Below are positions 16,289-23,818 of a stretch of DNA of 64,000 nucleotides, piece by piece (position 1 is the stretch's first letter; each line of letters begins with the position of its first letter). The notes below the pieces were generated by a model. It saw only the letters and a list, made by a program, of their open reading frames with translations. It made no database searches and was not told the DNA's origin. The stretch lies in the IMG/VR virus record IMGVR_UViG_3300032053_000016, positions 43,402 to 107,401 of that record; one strand, written 5' to 3'. The translations under genes were made by a program, and so were the position numbers. The stretch comes from a virus.

Positions 16289-17196
16289 CAGAGGTCCTTG
16301 AACATCTTACGGTAGGGTTCCATTCCACCCTTAGAAATCTTAAAGCGTTCCACATCTGGGATGGTTGGAATTGCTTGTGAAACGTCGTCGGCGATCGCAG
16401 AATGATGAAGAACTTGTTCGGCAATGCCGACGGGTGTTGAAACGACAGGAAGACCAATCGCTCCTGCTTCAAGAAAAGCCTGAGGTCCACCTTCGTGCAC
16501 GCTTGTGACAGCGTACAGATCGGCACATTGGTAGAATTCGTTCAAGACTGGTTGTTCTGGTCGTTCGCGATACACATACGGGGTACCTGCAGCAGCGAGG
16601 CGGCCGCAAATATATTGCCTTCTCCATCCTGCCAAAAGCACCAGTGAGTTTGGATCTTGTTGATGTCTCTTGATGAAGAAATCGGCTAAAGCCTCAGGAC
16701 CCTTTTCACGTTTTGGAGACTTTTCGTCGTGTCCTTCTGTATCGCGCTGAGCCGAGAAAACGATATTCGCGTTCAAAGGCAAATCATGCTTCGCTCTCAA
16801 CACTTGAGAATCAGCTGTGCGTCGCCACATAGCATCATTCACCCAATACGGAACCTGTCTTACGGGTTTGTCTGTCAGGATTTCCAGTTGAGCTTTTGCG
16901 CGCGCGTTGTACACGTGATACAAATCGACGTGCTTGTCGCGGTCCATAAATTCTTCTCGCTCGTCAACGCCAAACTTGGAAGGGACGAGGTGGTGGATCG
17001 TGACGACGACCTTTTTGTTCGGCTTGTCTTTCAAAAGATGTTTTGGAATGACTCTCCATCTCCACTCTGAGAAAATCCAAATGATGTCAGCTTGCTCAGG
17101 TCGCATCACCGATGACTTCGGGTTGTGTTTCAACCAATCGTTTGTCAAGGTGTCACAGATCCAGTTTTCATCAGCCGGCAACATATAGATCTTCAT
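16288..17196 (-). CDS. GT4-type glycosyltransferase
   Basis: This is a GT-B glycosyltransferase of 302 residues with the E-x7-E motif in 'EGGPQAFLEAGAIGLPVV' and a preceding 'YAVTSVH' strand. The N-terminal domain is short. I chose ATG 17196 because it overlaps the stop of the upstream GIY-YIG gene by ATGA; an in-frame ATG 15 bases upstream also exists. The gene and the adjacent endonuclease are visibly more AT-rich than the methyltransferase genes downstream, as if they came together (inference). Confidence 0.8.
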   Translation of the reverse strand: MKIYMLPADENWICDTLTNDWLKHNPKSSVMRPEQADIIWIFSEWRWRVIPKHLLKDKPNKKVVVTIHHLVPSKFGVDEREEFMDRDKHVDLYHVYNARAKAQLEILTDKPVRQVPYWVNDAMWRRTADSQVLRAKHDLPLNANIVFSAQRDTEGHDEKSPKREKGPEALADFFIKRHQQDPNSLVLLAGWRRQYICGRLAAAGTPYVYRERPEQPVLNEFYQCADLYAVTSVHEGGPQAFLEAGAIGLPVVSTPVGIAEQVLHHSAIADDVSQAIPTIPDVERFKISKGGMEPYRKMFKDL

Positions 17197-17840
17197 TGAG
17201 CGAACCTCCATTTGAGATTTTGGTGGTGAGGTCGTGTCCCTCGACAGACCGCGCCTATGTGACCTTCGCAGTAGTCGTTCGTACGAGCAGCAACCCTAAT
17301 CGAGGAGTACGCGGCAACGAACACGTCGTCCATCGTGTAACAATCAACGCGACGACACCGTTTGCTGATCTTGCCGTATTGGGGATTGTTCGGACCAAGT
17401 TTCGAATCTCGAAGCTTCACACGCGTCTCGATCGAGATCGGAACCTTTGCTCGACGACCGACTTTCGCGCGCTCGTTTGGATCTTGGTATCGACGTCGCT
17501 GACTCAGACTCAGTTTTCTTCGAGTCTCGACAGTAGGAAGTCCACTTTCCCCACCTTTTGAACCGTTGTATCCGAAATCAGGATCGGCACTTCGACAACG
17601 TTTGATCCAACGTTGTTCAAACGCTTTTGCTTCGCTAAGCGAATCCGTTTCTTCTAGCTGTTGATGTTTCCATGCGTCAACACCGTACTTGTTGATTGCT
17701 CGATGGAAATGGTATTGGCTTCCGGAACGAGCGATCGACACATGTTTGCGCCAACGTTTTTCCATGCCTTTCGACGTCCATCCAATGTAGGATTTTCCGT
17801 TTACAAGACATGTGTGACAGTAAACAACAAACCCTTTCAT
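17193..17840 (-). CDS. GIY-YIG homing endonuclease
   Basis: The 215-residue protein has the GIY-YIG core at the N-terminus: 'VVYCHTCLVNGKSYIGWT' (about 5-22), the catalytic Arg in 'KRWRKH' (about 28-33), and the catalytic Glu in 'EAKAFEQRWI' (about 70-79). The C-terminal half is basic with NUMOD-like DNA-binding repeats ('VETRRKLSLSQRRR', 'IETRVKLRDSKLG') and ends in a helix-turn-helix-like block. The family makes double-strand breaks at specific phage sites and spreads by repair. It lies between a glycosyltransferase (ATGA overlap) and a 23-base gap to a divergent gene. Confidence 0.88.
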   Translation of the reverse strand: MKGFVVYCHTCLVNGKSYIGWTSKGMEKRWRKHVSIARSGSQYHFHRAINKYGVDAWKHQQLEETDSLSEAKAFEQRWIKRCRSADPDFGYNGSKGGESGLPTVETRRKLSLSQRRRYQDPNERAKVGRRAKVPISIETRVKLRDSKLGPNNPQYGKISKRCRRVDCYTMDDVFVAAYSSIRVAARTNDYCEGHIGAVCRGTRPHHQNLKWRFAQ

Positions 17841-17863
17841 GCCCGAAAGGCTAGTTTATCTGT

Positions 17864-18397
17864 ATGGACTTCTGCGAAAAATATACTTTGCTTCACCGCT
17901 TGATGACCGATCACAAACGCGAGAGCTTTGTGGAGACCGGAACGTACGAGGCCAAGATGAGTCTCAAGATGTCGGATCTGACCTCGAACGTACGATCGAT
18001 CGAACTTAGCGAAAAGCTTCACAACGAAGCTCTCGTACAAGTCAAGAAAGCAAAGAAGGACGGCGTAATCACGCTCATCTTGGGGAACAGCGCCGAGCAG
18101 CTGCCGAAGGCTCTAGACGGGGCTTCTAAGCCGCTCGTGTGGCTCGACGCGCACTGGTCTGCTGGGAAAACTGTGCGCGACGATAGTGGCAGCGACACCC
18201 CTATTGTGGCAGAGCTTCACGCCTTGAAGGAATGGGGAGGAGACGCCGTTATCGCAATCGATGACCTCTGGTGCTTCAACGGCAAGAACGGGTACCCTAC
18301 CTTTGAGAGACTACGCGAAATCGTTCGCGAGCTGTGGCCAACGGCAACGCTCACGCGAGTCGACGAGTGCGTCTGGTTCCAGGTCGATCCCGCTTAG
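17864..18397 (+). CDS. SAM methyltransferase-like protein, sole plus-strand gene in the glycan block
   Basis: The 177-residue protein has a 'FVETGTYEAKMSL' loop (about 22-34) similar to the SAM-binding loop of Methyltransf_24-type sugar/macrolide methyltransferases. An acidic strand 'VRSIELSE', 'KPLVWLDAHWS' (about 89-99) and 'AVIAIDDLWCF' (about 127-137) follow, matching the D-A-H and D-D metal-binding positions of that group. It is the only plus-strand gene between 8.3 and 38.4 kb. It diverges from the GIY-YIG gene with only 23 bases between them and ends 4 bases before the converging oxygenase stop. It was probably inserted on its own. Confidence 0.65.
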   Translation: MDFCEKYTLLHRLMTDHKRESFVETGTYEAKMSLKMSDLTSNVRSIELSEKLHNEALVQVKKAKKDGVITLILGNSAEQLPKALDGASKPLVWLDAHWSAGKTVRDDSGSDTPIVAELHALKEWGGDAVIAIDDLWCFNGKNGYPTFERLREIVRELWPTATLTRVDECVWFQVDPA

Positions 18398-18401
18398 ACG
18401 T

Positions 18402-19172
18402 TCACGACGTCTTGTCAGCGACGCGACCCTTGTTGCGCTTGACACGCAGCTCGTTCAACTCGGGATCCTCGGGATCTTCGGGACGCTTCTTGAACTGCGT
18501 GGAGGTGTACTCACTCTCCAATTCAGCCTCTGTCATTGGGACGTAGTAGTACATCGCAAGGCTGCGTCGCGTCATGCCTTCGGGACAGGTCAACGGTTCG
18601 GGATGACCGTGGTTGGATTTCATGTCGGTGCGAAAGACGACGGTGCGGTTGAAGATCGGGAGCACCTTCGACACGCATTCCGTCATTTCCTTGTTCCAGA
18701 GTTCAAGGTTGCCGCCGTAACTCGCGTCCCAGTTCTCGTTGAGATAGACGATCATGTTGAGCTTGCGGAAAGCCTTCATCGGGCGGTGGATGTTGAAATC
18801 CTCGTGCACATCTAGCTTGCCACCTGGCTTGATCTGGTGAAGGCCACCGCCGTTGAGCGTGTGGTCTGGGACAAGGTTCTCAAGCCCGGCAAGCCGGCCA
18901 AGCTGCGCGACAACATCAGACGAGTTAGCCTCGTCGAAGAACTCGCGAAACCCAACGTCGAGCTGTGACAGATCGTTGAAGGCGAACTTTCGCTCGAGCG
19001 GGTTGTCGTACTGCCACCACTTCTTCTCCTCAACACTTGGGTACTTCGGCACAAGCGACCGCAACGCTTCGGGATCGATCAGGTTGTCGACGACGACATG
19101 CGGGAACGGATGACCGTTGCGGAACGACTCGATCATCAGGTTGGTGTCGATGCGTTTGGTGAAGAACTTCAT
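18402..19172 (-). CDS. 2-oxoglutarate/Fe(II)-dependent oxygenase, prolyl-hydroxylase-like
   Basis: The 256-residue protein has a jelly-roll oxygenase pattern. 'GGKLDVHEDFN' (about 119-129) supplies the H-x-D iron ligands. A distal His in 'SNHGHPEPL' and the 2-oxoglutarate-binding Arg in 'MTRRSLAMYYY' follow near residue 205. 'FPHVVVDNLI' near the N-terminus is typical of P4H-like enzymes. The family hydroxylates proteins or small molecules using oxygen and 2-oxoglutarate. In this context a sugar or virion-protein hydroxylation is possible (inference). Start ATG 19172 is set by the ATGA overlap with the upstream gene; the C-terminal tail is highly charged. Confidence 0.75.
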   Translation of the reverse strand: MKFFTKRIDTNLMIESFRNGHPFPHVVVDNLIDPEALRSLVPKYPSVEEKKWWQYDNPLERKFAFNDLSQLDVGFREFFDEANSSDVVAQLGRLAGLENLVPDHTLNGGGLHQIKPGGKLDVHEDFNIHRPMKAFRKLNMIVYLNENWDASYGGNLELWNKEMTECVSKVLPIFNRTVVFRTDMKSNHGHPEPLTCPEGMTRRSLAMYYYVPMTEAELESEYTSTQFKKRPEDPEDPELNELRVKRNKGRVADKTS

Positions 19173-19351
19173 GACTTGTATCCTGAGCACTCGAGAGCTT
19201 CGTCTGTGAACGGCGCGTACGTCAATCCTTGATCGTCAAGTGTAACCAGCAAAACCCATTCGTTTTCGCGAAGCGTGGCGGGCATCTCGCATCGCGAGCA
19301 CACATGTGTGTTGGAGTTGCGTTGCTCCTTCTGTCTGAAGTCGTGCTTCAT
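19169..19351 (-). CDS. Small CxxC protein
   Basis: This 60-residue protein has one 'CSRCEMPATLRE' knuckle near residue 18 and a strand-rich C-terminus, possibly a half zinc-ribbon. ATG start and ATGA overlaps at both ends show that it is translated with its neighbours. No function can be assigned. Confidence 0.6.
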   Translation of the reverse strand: MKHDFRQKEQRNSNTHVCSRCEMPATLRENEWVLLVTLDDQGLTYAPFTDEALECSGYKS

Positions 19352-19785
19352 GGCTTGTACTTCTCGTTCCAGGCGTTGAGAACATGTCGATAGACCAACA
19401 TGTTCGGGCGGTACTGTGGGTTGCCGAAGATCGGCGCGTCGCTGCCATTGAGCACGAGGTGAAGCGCCGCGGCAACTGCGGCCGACCGACTCTTCCCAGC
19501 AGTGCAGTGAATCACAATCTGTTGAGCGTTGGGATGTTCCAAGACAAGATCAACGATGCGTTCTCCATCTCCAGGTTGAGCGAGCGGACAGCTTTCTTGA
19601 GTCTGTCCTGGGGCGTGCTGATCCAGATCCCAAAAGAAAAGGTTAAGCCTGCCAAGGGTATGCTCATTTGTCTTGATGTTAGCTGGCTCTTCACCCGGGC
19701 AGTTGATGGAGACAATGATGTGCGGGACGTCTGATAGATCCATCGCCTCGATGAGGGGACGACTACAGACTTGGATGTCGATCAT
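19348..19785 (-). CDS. Cysteine protein phosphatase (dual-specificity type)
   Basis: The 145-residue protein carries a complete 'IVIHCTAGKSRSAAVAAAL' signature (H-C-x5-R-S, about 90-108), the catalytic loop of tyrosine/dual-specificity phosphatases. A C-terminal 'RPNMLVYRHVL' helix is typical of small viral phosphatases. It differs from the one at 8479-8970 in having the canonical His before Cys. Substrate is unknown. ATGA overlaps at both ends place it in the glycan operon, where it could dephosphorylate sugar, lipid or protein. Confidence 0.8.
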   Translation of the reverse strand: MIDIQVCSRPLIEAMDLSDVPHIIVSINCPGEEPANIKTNEHTLGRLNLFFWDLDQHAPGQTQESCPLAQPGDGERIVDLVLEHPNAQQIVIHCTAGKSRSAAVAAALHLVLNGSDAPIFGNPQYRPNMLVYRHVLNAWNEKYKP

Positions 19786-19928
19786 GACATCCCCGAACTC
19801 TTACGCTTGAAGTAAAATTCATGCTCGTGTACACCAACAAGCTCCCAACCTTGAGCTCCAAGTTTGTTGAGAATCTCACATCTTAACGAGTAGACAGAGA
19901 TGCTCGCAACATGGTATTCCCACTTCAT
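19782..19928 (-). CDS. DUF4177-like mini-protein
   Basis: This 48-residue gene is easy to miss. ATG 19928 overlaps the epimerase stop and its own TGA overlaps the phosphatase start (ATGA at both ends). It reads MKWEYHVASISV, then 'LNKLGAQGWELVGVHEHEFY', then FKRK. The 'LN-LG-QGWELV' core with a following 'YFKR' is the signature of the small DUF4177 family, whose role is unknown. The exact fit between neighbours makes it convincing. Confidence 0.75.
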   Translation of the reverse strand: MKWEYHVASISVYSLRCEILNKLGAQGWELVGVHEHEFYFKRKSSGMS

Positions 19929-20893
19929 GGCCCAACCATGTCGTGAATCCAGTTAAATGTTGTCTCTAGACCTTCGATGAGTTTCTTCTTTGGCCGCCAG
20001 CCGAGCACCTGGTCGATGAGCAGGTTGTCGCTGCAACGACCTCTGACGCCTTGAGGACCCTTGACATGCTTGACGGTGAGCTTCTTGCTCGAGATCTTGA
20101 TGACCATGTCAGCGAGTTGGTTGATCGTCACCATCTCGTCGGAGCCGATGTTCAACGACTCTGTGTAGTCAGAACGCATGAGGCGAAGCACGCCTTCGAC
20201 ACATTCATCGACGTGGAGGAAGCTGCGAGTCTGCTTGCCGTCTCCCCACACCTCGATCTCGCCGCCGTCCTTCGCTTGCGCGACCTTGCGACACATGGCA
20301 GCGGGAGCCTTCTCACGACCGCCGTCGTACGTGCCGAACTCGCCGAAGATGTTGTGGAACCTGGCGATGCGTACGTCGACACCCTTGTTGCGTTGGTACG
20401 CCTTGTACAGACGCTCGCTGAACAGCTTCTCCCAGCCGTACTCGGAGTCCGGAGCGGCGGGGTAAGCGGAGGCCTCGGAGCACACCGGGTTGTTAGGATC
20501 AAGCTGGTTGCGCTCGGGGTAGATGCACGCCGAGGACGAGTAAAAGATCTTTGGCTTGACATTGAGAGCGGAGACTCCGTCGAGAACGTTCAAGTTGATG
20601 GTCGCCGAGTTGTGCATGATGTCAGCGTCGTTCGCGCCGGTGAACACGAATCCGGCCCCGCCCATGTCGGCCGCAAGAGAAAAAATCTCATCATGACCTC
20701 CTGCAACGATTGCGCGTGTGAAGTAGGGATCGCGAAGATCGTCGCGAATGAAAGTTTCACCTGGGCAGATTTCACGAAATTCTGGCTGCTTAAGGTCAAC
20801 AGAGGTTACATGATAACCCTCTTTGATAAGACGACGAACCAAATGTCCGCCTATGAACCCGCCTCCGCCTAAAACAAGTCCTCGTTTCTTCAT
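19925..20893 (-). CDS. GDP-mannose 3,5-epimerase-like NAD(P)-dependent epimerase
   Basis: The 322-residue extended SDR has 'GGGGFIGGHLVRRL' (9-22) for NAD binding, 'SLAADMGGAGFV' (72-83), 'IFYSSSACIYPE' (116-127, with the active-site Ser/Cys) and 'EYGWEKLFSERLY' (151-163, the Y-x3-K pair). 'ARFHNIFG' and 'EVWGDGKQTRSFL' follow. The AADMGGAGF, SSACIYPE and YGWEK set is characteristic of plant-type GDP-mannose 3,5-epimerase, which makes GDP-L-galactose and GDP-L-gulose. ATG 20893 is chosen for its ATGA overlap with the endonuclease. About the first 200 bases have lower GC than the rest of the gene. Confidence 0.85.
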   Translation of the reverse strand: MKKRGLVLGGGGFIGGHLVRRLIKEGYHVTSVDLKQPEFREICPGETFIRDDLRDPYFTRAIVAGGHDEIFSLAADMGGAGFVFTGANDADIMHNSATINLNVLDGVSALNVKPKIFYSSSACIYPERNQLDPNNPVCSEASAYPAAPDSEYGWEKLFSERLYKAYQRNKGVDVRIARFHNIFGEFGTYDGGREKAPAAMCRKVAQAKDGGEIEVWGDGKQTRSFLHVDECVEGVLRLMRSDYTESLNIGSDEMVTINQLADMVIKISSKKLTVKHVKGPQGVRGRCSDNLLIDQVLGWRPKKKLIEGLETTFNWIHDMVGP

Positions 20894-21609
20894 TTTGACG
20901 ATCGTCCTGCCTTTCCGTATTTTAGCAGATTGCACACAGTGGCCGGGCTGGTGTTGTGTTTAACTGCGATGTCTTTCAACATTGTTCCGTTCGCACGATC
21001 AATGCGCATGCTTTCGATGATCTCAGCCGTCCATCGAGACCTTGCAGATGCAAGCTCACTCATGACTTGTCGAAAGGCGGTCGAACGCTTTTGTCCTAGA
21101 TTGGCAAGCCTTGTTTTCTCTACGGCTTCGCGTGACCGCGGGCCCATCTTCATACCGGTGTGAGCTTTTGCAATCTTTGCTTTTGTTTCATCAGGCATGG
21201 GCCCACGAATTTTCCCGATTCGACATTCACTGTTCTTGCGTCGATGCTCTTCTGATTGTGGGACTCCTTTGTTCCAAGAGATCTGGCCACGGCGAGCGAT
21301 GCTCATCCGAAGTCGTGAAACAGCCGAGCGTTTCAGTCCTGTTTGACCACATGAGCCGCCGGCGGTGTGGTTTGCTCCCCACCCGTGGAACGTGTTGTGC
21401 AAAGCGATGAGGTCGGCCTCGAAGTCGTAAGCGGCCTGCTCGTCCTTCGTCCCGAACACTTCCTCACGATGCCAACCGTGCTTGTCGCGAATGCTCTTCC
21501 AGTGAGCGTTGTCACGTTCGCGGGTGTGCACTCGCTTGTGCGTCCCCTTTCCTACGTAAAAGGGCCTCTCATCGTCAGTGCGGTCAACGTAGACAAACCA
21601 GACGCTCAC
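20890..21609 (-). CDS. GIY-YIG homing endonuclease with NUMOD3 repeats
   Basis: I place the start at GTG 21609, sharing one base with the upstream stop, giving 239 residues. The catalytic domain shows 'VWFVYVDRT' (about 3-11) and 'PFYVGKGTHKRVHTRERD' (about 16-33). 'YDFEADLI' (the catalytic Glu) and an N-H-T-A-G-G turn follow. Two NUMOD3-like blocks ('SWNKGVPQSEEHRRKNS', 'PMPDETKAKIAKAHTGM') and a C-terminal helix-turn-helix ('LKDIAVKHNTSPATVCNLL') provide DNA binding. GC content drops from about 62% in the catalytic part to about 50% in the C-terminal part. Confidence 0.87.
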   Translation of the reverse strand: MSVWFVYVDRTDDERPFYVGKGTHKRVHTRERDNAHWKSIRDKHGWHREEVFGTKDEQAAYDFEADLIALHNTFHGWGANHTAGGSCGQTGLKRSAVSRLRMSIARRGQISWNKGVPQSEEHRRKNSECRIGKIRGPMPDETKAKIAKAHTGMKMGPRSREAVEKTRLANLGQKRSTAFRQVMSELASARSRWTAEIIESMRIDRANGTMLKDIAVKHNTSPATVCNLLKYGKAGRSSK

Positions 21610-22400
21610 TATCGCAGAAGGTAAGCTGCCTCGGTGAGGACCCGATCCTTCGTTTTCTCGTGGCAGTGATGCATGATCCATGGATAGCTCTCCAGGATCG
21701 GCACCTTGTTGACGTGCAGGAAGTAGTTGACCGCCGTCTGTTCGGCGCAGCTCCATACCTTCGTCTTCTTGCCCGGCGCGTCCGGGAAATGAGACACGTC
21801 CGTGACGTCGACCGCGATGAGCTTCTCGCAGTACCCAACGATGTCGCCTGCGTTCGCCTGGTACTCCTTTGTCAAGCCAAGCGTGCCCATGTTGAAGATG
21901 GGGAAGTCCTCGGTGCCAAGCCCCTCACGTGCCGCCTTGCGTTCACCCCAGTACTCACGTCCACCTGAGCACATCCTCTCTCGTTTCCAGGCGATGGCCC
22001 CACGGTGAGCGAGGAGGTCATCGATCGGCTTCAGGCATGTCAGGTCGTTGTCGAGCTTCAATGCGTCGTGACGGCCATCGTGGTTCATCTCCACGATCTT
22101 GACGAGCGGCCAAAAGGAGTACCAATGCGATTGCCACTCACGGATCTCCTTCGTTAGATCGACGGTGTCGAGGTAGTCGAGCGACACGTTGTACGCCTTC
22201 AACTTGTCAAGGATGAGTCCGCAGTCGTCTGTGAAGACGCGGTAGAGCATCTTTGGGTTGTGGTGCAGGAACGTTGCGATGGATGCGGCCGTGTACGAGA
22301 AGATGTAGTCCTTGTTCTTGTACACCTCACTCGCCCAGTGACGACCGGAGTCGGTCACAGTCTTGAGGTTGTAATCAAATACCAGCGAGTAGACTGTCAC
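21609..22400 (-). CDS. GT-A-type glycosyltransferase-like protein
   Basis: I chose GTG 22400 (263 residues) because it overlaps the upstream stop as GTGA. An N-terminal strand 'VYSLVFDYNLKT' is followed by a helical region, then 'HDALKLDNDLTCLKPIDDL' (about 108-126). Its D-x-D motif is the metal/nucleotide-sugar site of GT-A enzymes. A distal 'IMHHCHEKTKD' could supply a His ligand. This fits a family-unknown glycosyltransferase. Donor unknown. The gene is GC-rich like its upstream neighbours. Confidence 0.65.
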   Translation of the reverse strand: MTVYSLVFDYNLKTVTDSGRHWASEVYKNKDYIFSYTAASIATFLHHNPKMLYRVFTDDCGLILDKLKAYNVSLDYLDTVDLTKEIREWQSHWYSFWPLVKIVEMNHDGRHDALKLDNDLTCLKPIDDLLAHRGAIAWKRERMCSGGREYWGERKAAREGLGTEDFPIFNMGTLGLTKEYQANAGDIVGYCEKLIAVDVTDVSHFPDAPGKKTKVWSCAEQTAVNYFLHVNKVPILESYPWIMHHCHEKTKDRVLTEAAYLLR

Positions 22401-22666
22401 TTCACGTTCTCCTCGGGTTTGTGAAGGCTGCTGACGATCGTTCCGACAAACGCGCCAACCATTGCGGGGATCAGCATCCAATGATTTGAGATGTACTCGA
22501 TCGTTGTGAACCCGCCGGCGAACACGATGATGGACGACCACACCGCAGCGCGGAGCATCTTGGTGGTCGCCAGCGAACGGATGTAAACCGACCACGCGTA
22601 ATCGACGAAAGCCGTCGCCGCGAAGACGAGGACGACCTGGAGTAGCAAGCGTTCAAACGGCGACAA
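22397..22666 (-). CDS. Small integral membrane protein
   Basis: This 89-residue protein has two to three predicted transmembrane helices (about 7-27, 40-57 and 62-82) and a short charged tail. It starts at TTG 22666, overlapping the methyltransferase end by 14 bases. The length and fold resemble small phage inner-membrane proteins; flippase or holin roles cannot be separated from sequence alone. The flanking glycan genes make a lipid-linked-sugar role possible (inference). Confidence 0.6.
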   Translation of the reverse strand: MSPFERLLLQVVLVFAATAFVDYAWSVYIRSLATTKMLRAAVWSSIIVFAGGFTTIEYISNHWMLIPAMVGAFVGTIVSSLHKPEENVK

Positions 22667-23426
22667 AGGGAGACCACACGAGCACTTGACACTCGCTCTT
22701 TTTGACGTTTTCTTGTTGGATCTTGGAGAGGCAACTCGAGGGAAGGCTGTCTTGAAGCTCGGCGAGCGAGAATTGCACGTCGGCGTTACGCGGTTGTGAG
22801 TTGTACGTCACGTAACCGCTCGCCGCGCGCTTCATGAGCTTGTCGACGTAGCCGACTTGGACGTTCTTGGTGAGCTCGGTGAGCGCGTAGTTGCTGATGA
22901 AGGCGTCGACCGGGAGCTCACCGTACTCGAACGCGCTCACGTACGCGACGTTCGTGATGCCGTACGCTCCGAGGTAACGTTTGGCGAGCGCGAGGGCCTC
23001 GGGCAAGTCGACGACAGTGTAGCTCTTCGGGGTGTGGAAAGCGTGGATCATGCGACACAGGCCTCCGTATCCGCCGCCGACCTCCACCACGTTGGCCCCG
23101 TCGAGGAGGACGCCGTTGAGGTGCATGTCGTGCACGTTCCACGCGTAGCGCAGCGTGGTGGACGTGAAAGCCTGCCCCTCGATCAAGAAGAGCCTTGGCC
23201 CGCCGACCTTGTCGTTCTGCTGGATCTTCTCGAGGTTCCCGGCGAAGAACTCCGTGCCTTTCAGCTTCGCGTGGTAGCCGAAGCCGACGCAGTCCGGCAT
23301 GCCCTCGACGATCTCGCGCACCCCGGGCTCGCGCCGGAACCAGTTGAAGACGATGTCGTCCTCGGACGCGCGCTTGAGGGCGTCGGTGTAACGCGTGATG
23401 CTTTCGTCGGACGTGAGCCAGGTCAT
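22653..23426 (-). CDS. Putative sugar O-methyltransferase
   Basis: The 257-residue protein has 'VVEVGGGYGGLCRMI' (about 112-126) as SAM motif I and 'SYTVVDLPEALALAKRYL' (about 134-151), with the acidic residue that binds the SAM ribose. 'VDAFISNYALTEL' follows. This arrangement is typical of the family annotated as putative sugar O-methyltransferases in LPS/capsule clusters. ATG 23426 is selected because it overlaps the upstream stop by ATGA. The gene is strongly GC-rich (60-base lines at 70% and 65% by hand count). Confidence 0.75.
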   Translation of the reverse strand: MTWLTSDESITRYTDALKRASEDDIVFNWFRREPGVREIVEGMPDCVGFGYHAKLKGTEFFAGNLEKIQQNDKVGGPRLFLIEGQAFTSTTLRYAWNVHDMHLNGVLLDGANVVEVGGGYGGLCRMIHAFHTPKSYTVVDLPEALALAKRYLGAYGITNVAYVSAFEYGELPVDAFISNYALTELTKNVQVGYVDKLMKRAASGYVTYNSQPRNADVQFSLAELQDSLPSSCLSKIQQENVKKSECQVLVWSPFVAV

Positions 23427-23818
23427 GTTGCCTTGTTTTCTTTGGGGGCGGATTGCTTGAGCGCTTTCTCGACGCCGTCCAACGCGGCGCGGAGCGCTTT
23501 GCCCGCCCCGTCGGATTGCACGACCGACATCAAGACCGGCATGATGGCGAAGTACGCGTCGACCAGCTCCGCGTGCGCGGTCTGCAGCGTCTTGTGAGTC
23601 TCGGCCAAGCCTTCGCGGCCGTCCTCCAGCCCGTACCCGTACGAGGCTCGGCAGGCGTCGGGCACCCACGACCAGTCGCGGTAGAAGGATTGGTCTTCGG
23701 GTTCGCCCCTGTCGCACTCCTCCCAAGCCACTTCGCCGTTGCGGACGATCCGCATCGTGAGGTCGATCTCGTTGGGGTCATCGTGCTCGAGCGTGATTTC
23801 GAACTTGCTTTCCTTCAT
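23423..23818 (-). CDS. Protein of unknown function
   Basis: This is a 131-residue acidic protein with an N-terminal beta-strand half and a helical C-terminal half ('LQTAHAELVDAYFAIMPVLM'). ATG start and ATGA overlaps at both ends place it in the operon. No family is recognised. Confidence 0.55.
   Translation of the reverse strand: MKESKFEITLEHDDPNEIDLTMRIVRNGEVAWEECDRGEPEDQSFYRDWSWVPDACRASYGYGLEDGREGLAETHKTLQTAHAELVDAYFAIMPVLMSVVQSDGAGKALRAALDGVEKALKQSAPKENKAT

Noticed and set aside
20051-20872. A 273-codon open frame on the plus strand opposite the epimerase
   Set aside because: It is an antisense frame kept open by high GC at the third positions of the real epimerase gene. The protein is low-complexity Val/Arg/Leu/Asp-rich with no motif.
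22857-23597. A 246-codon open frame on the plus strand opposite the sugar methyltransferase
   Set aside because: Same cause: the GC-rich codons of the minus-strand gene suppress stops. It has Val/Asp/Glu-rich shadow composition, no family motif and no ribosome site.
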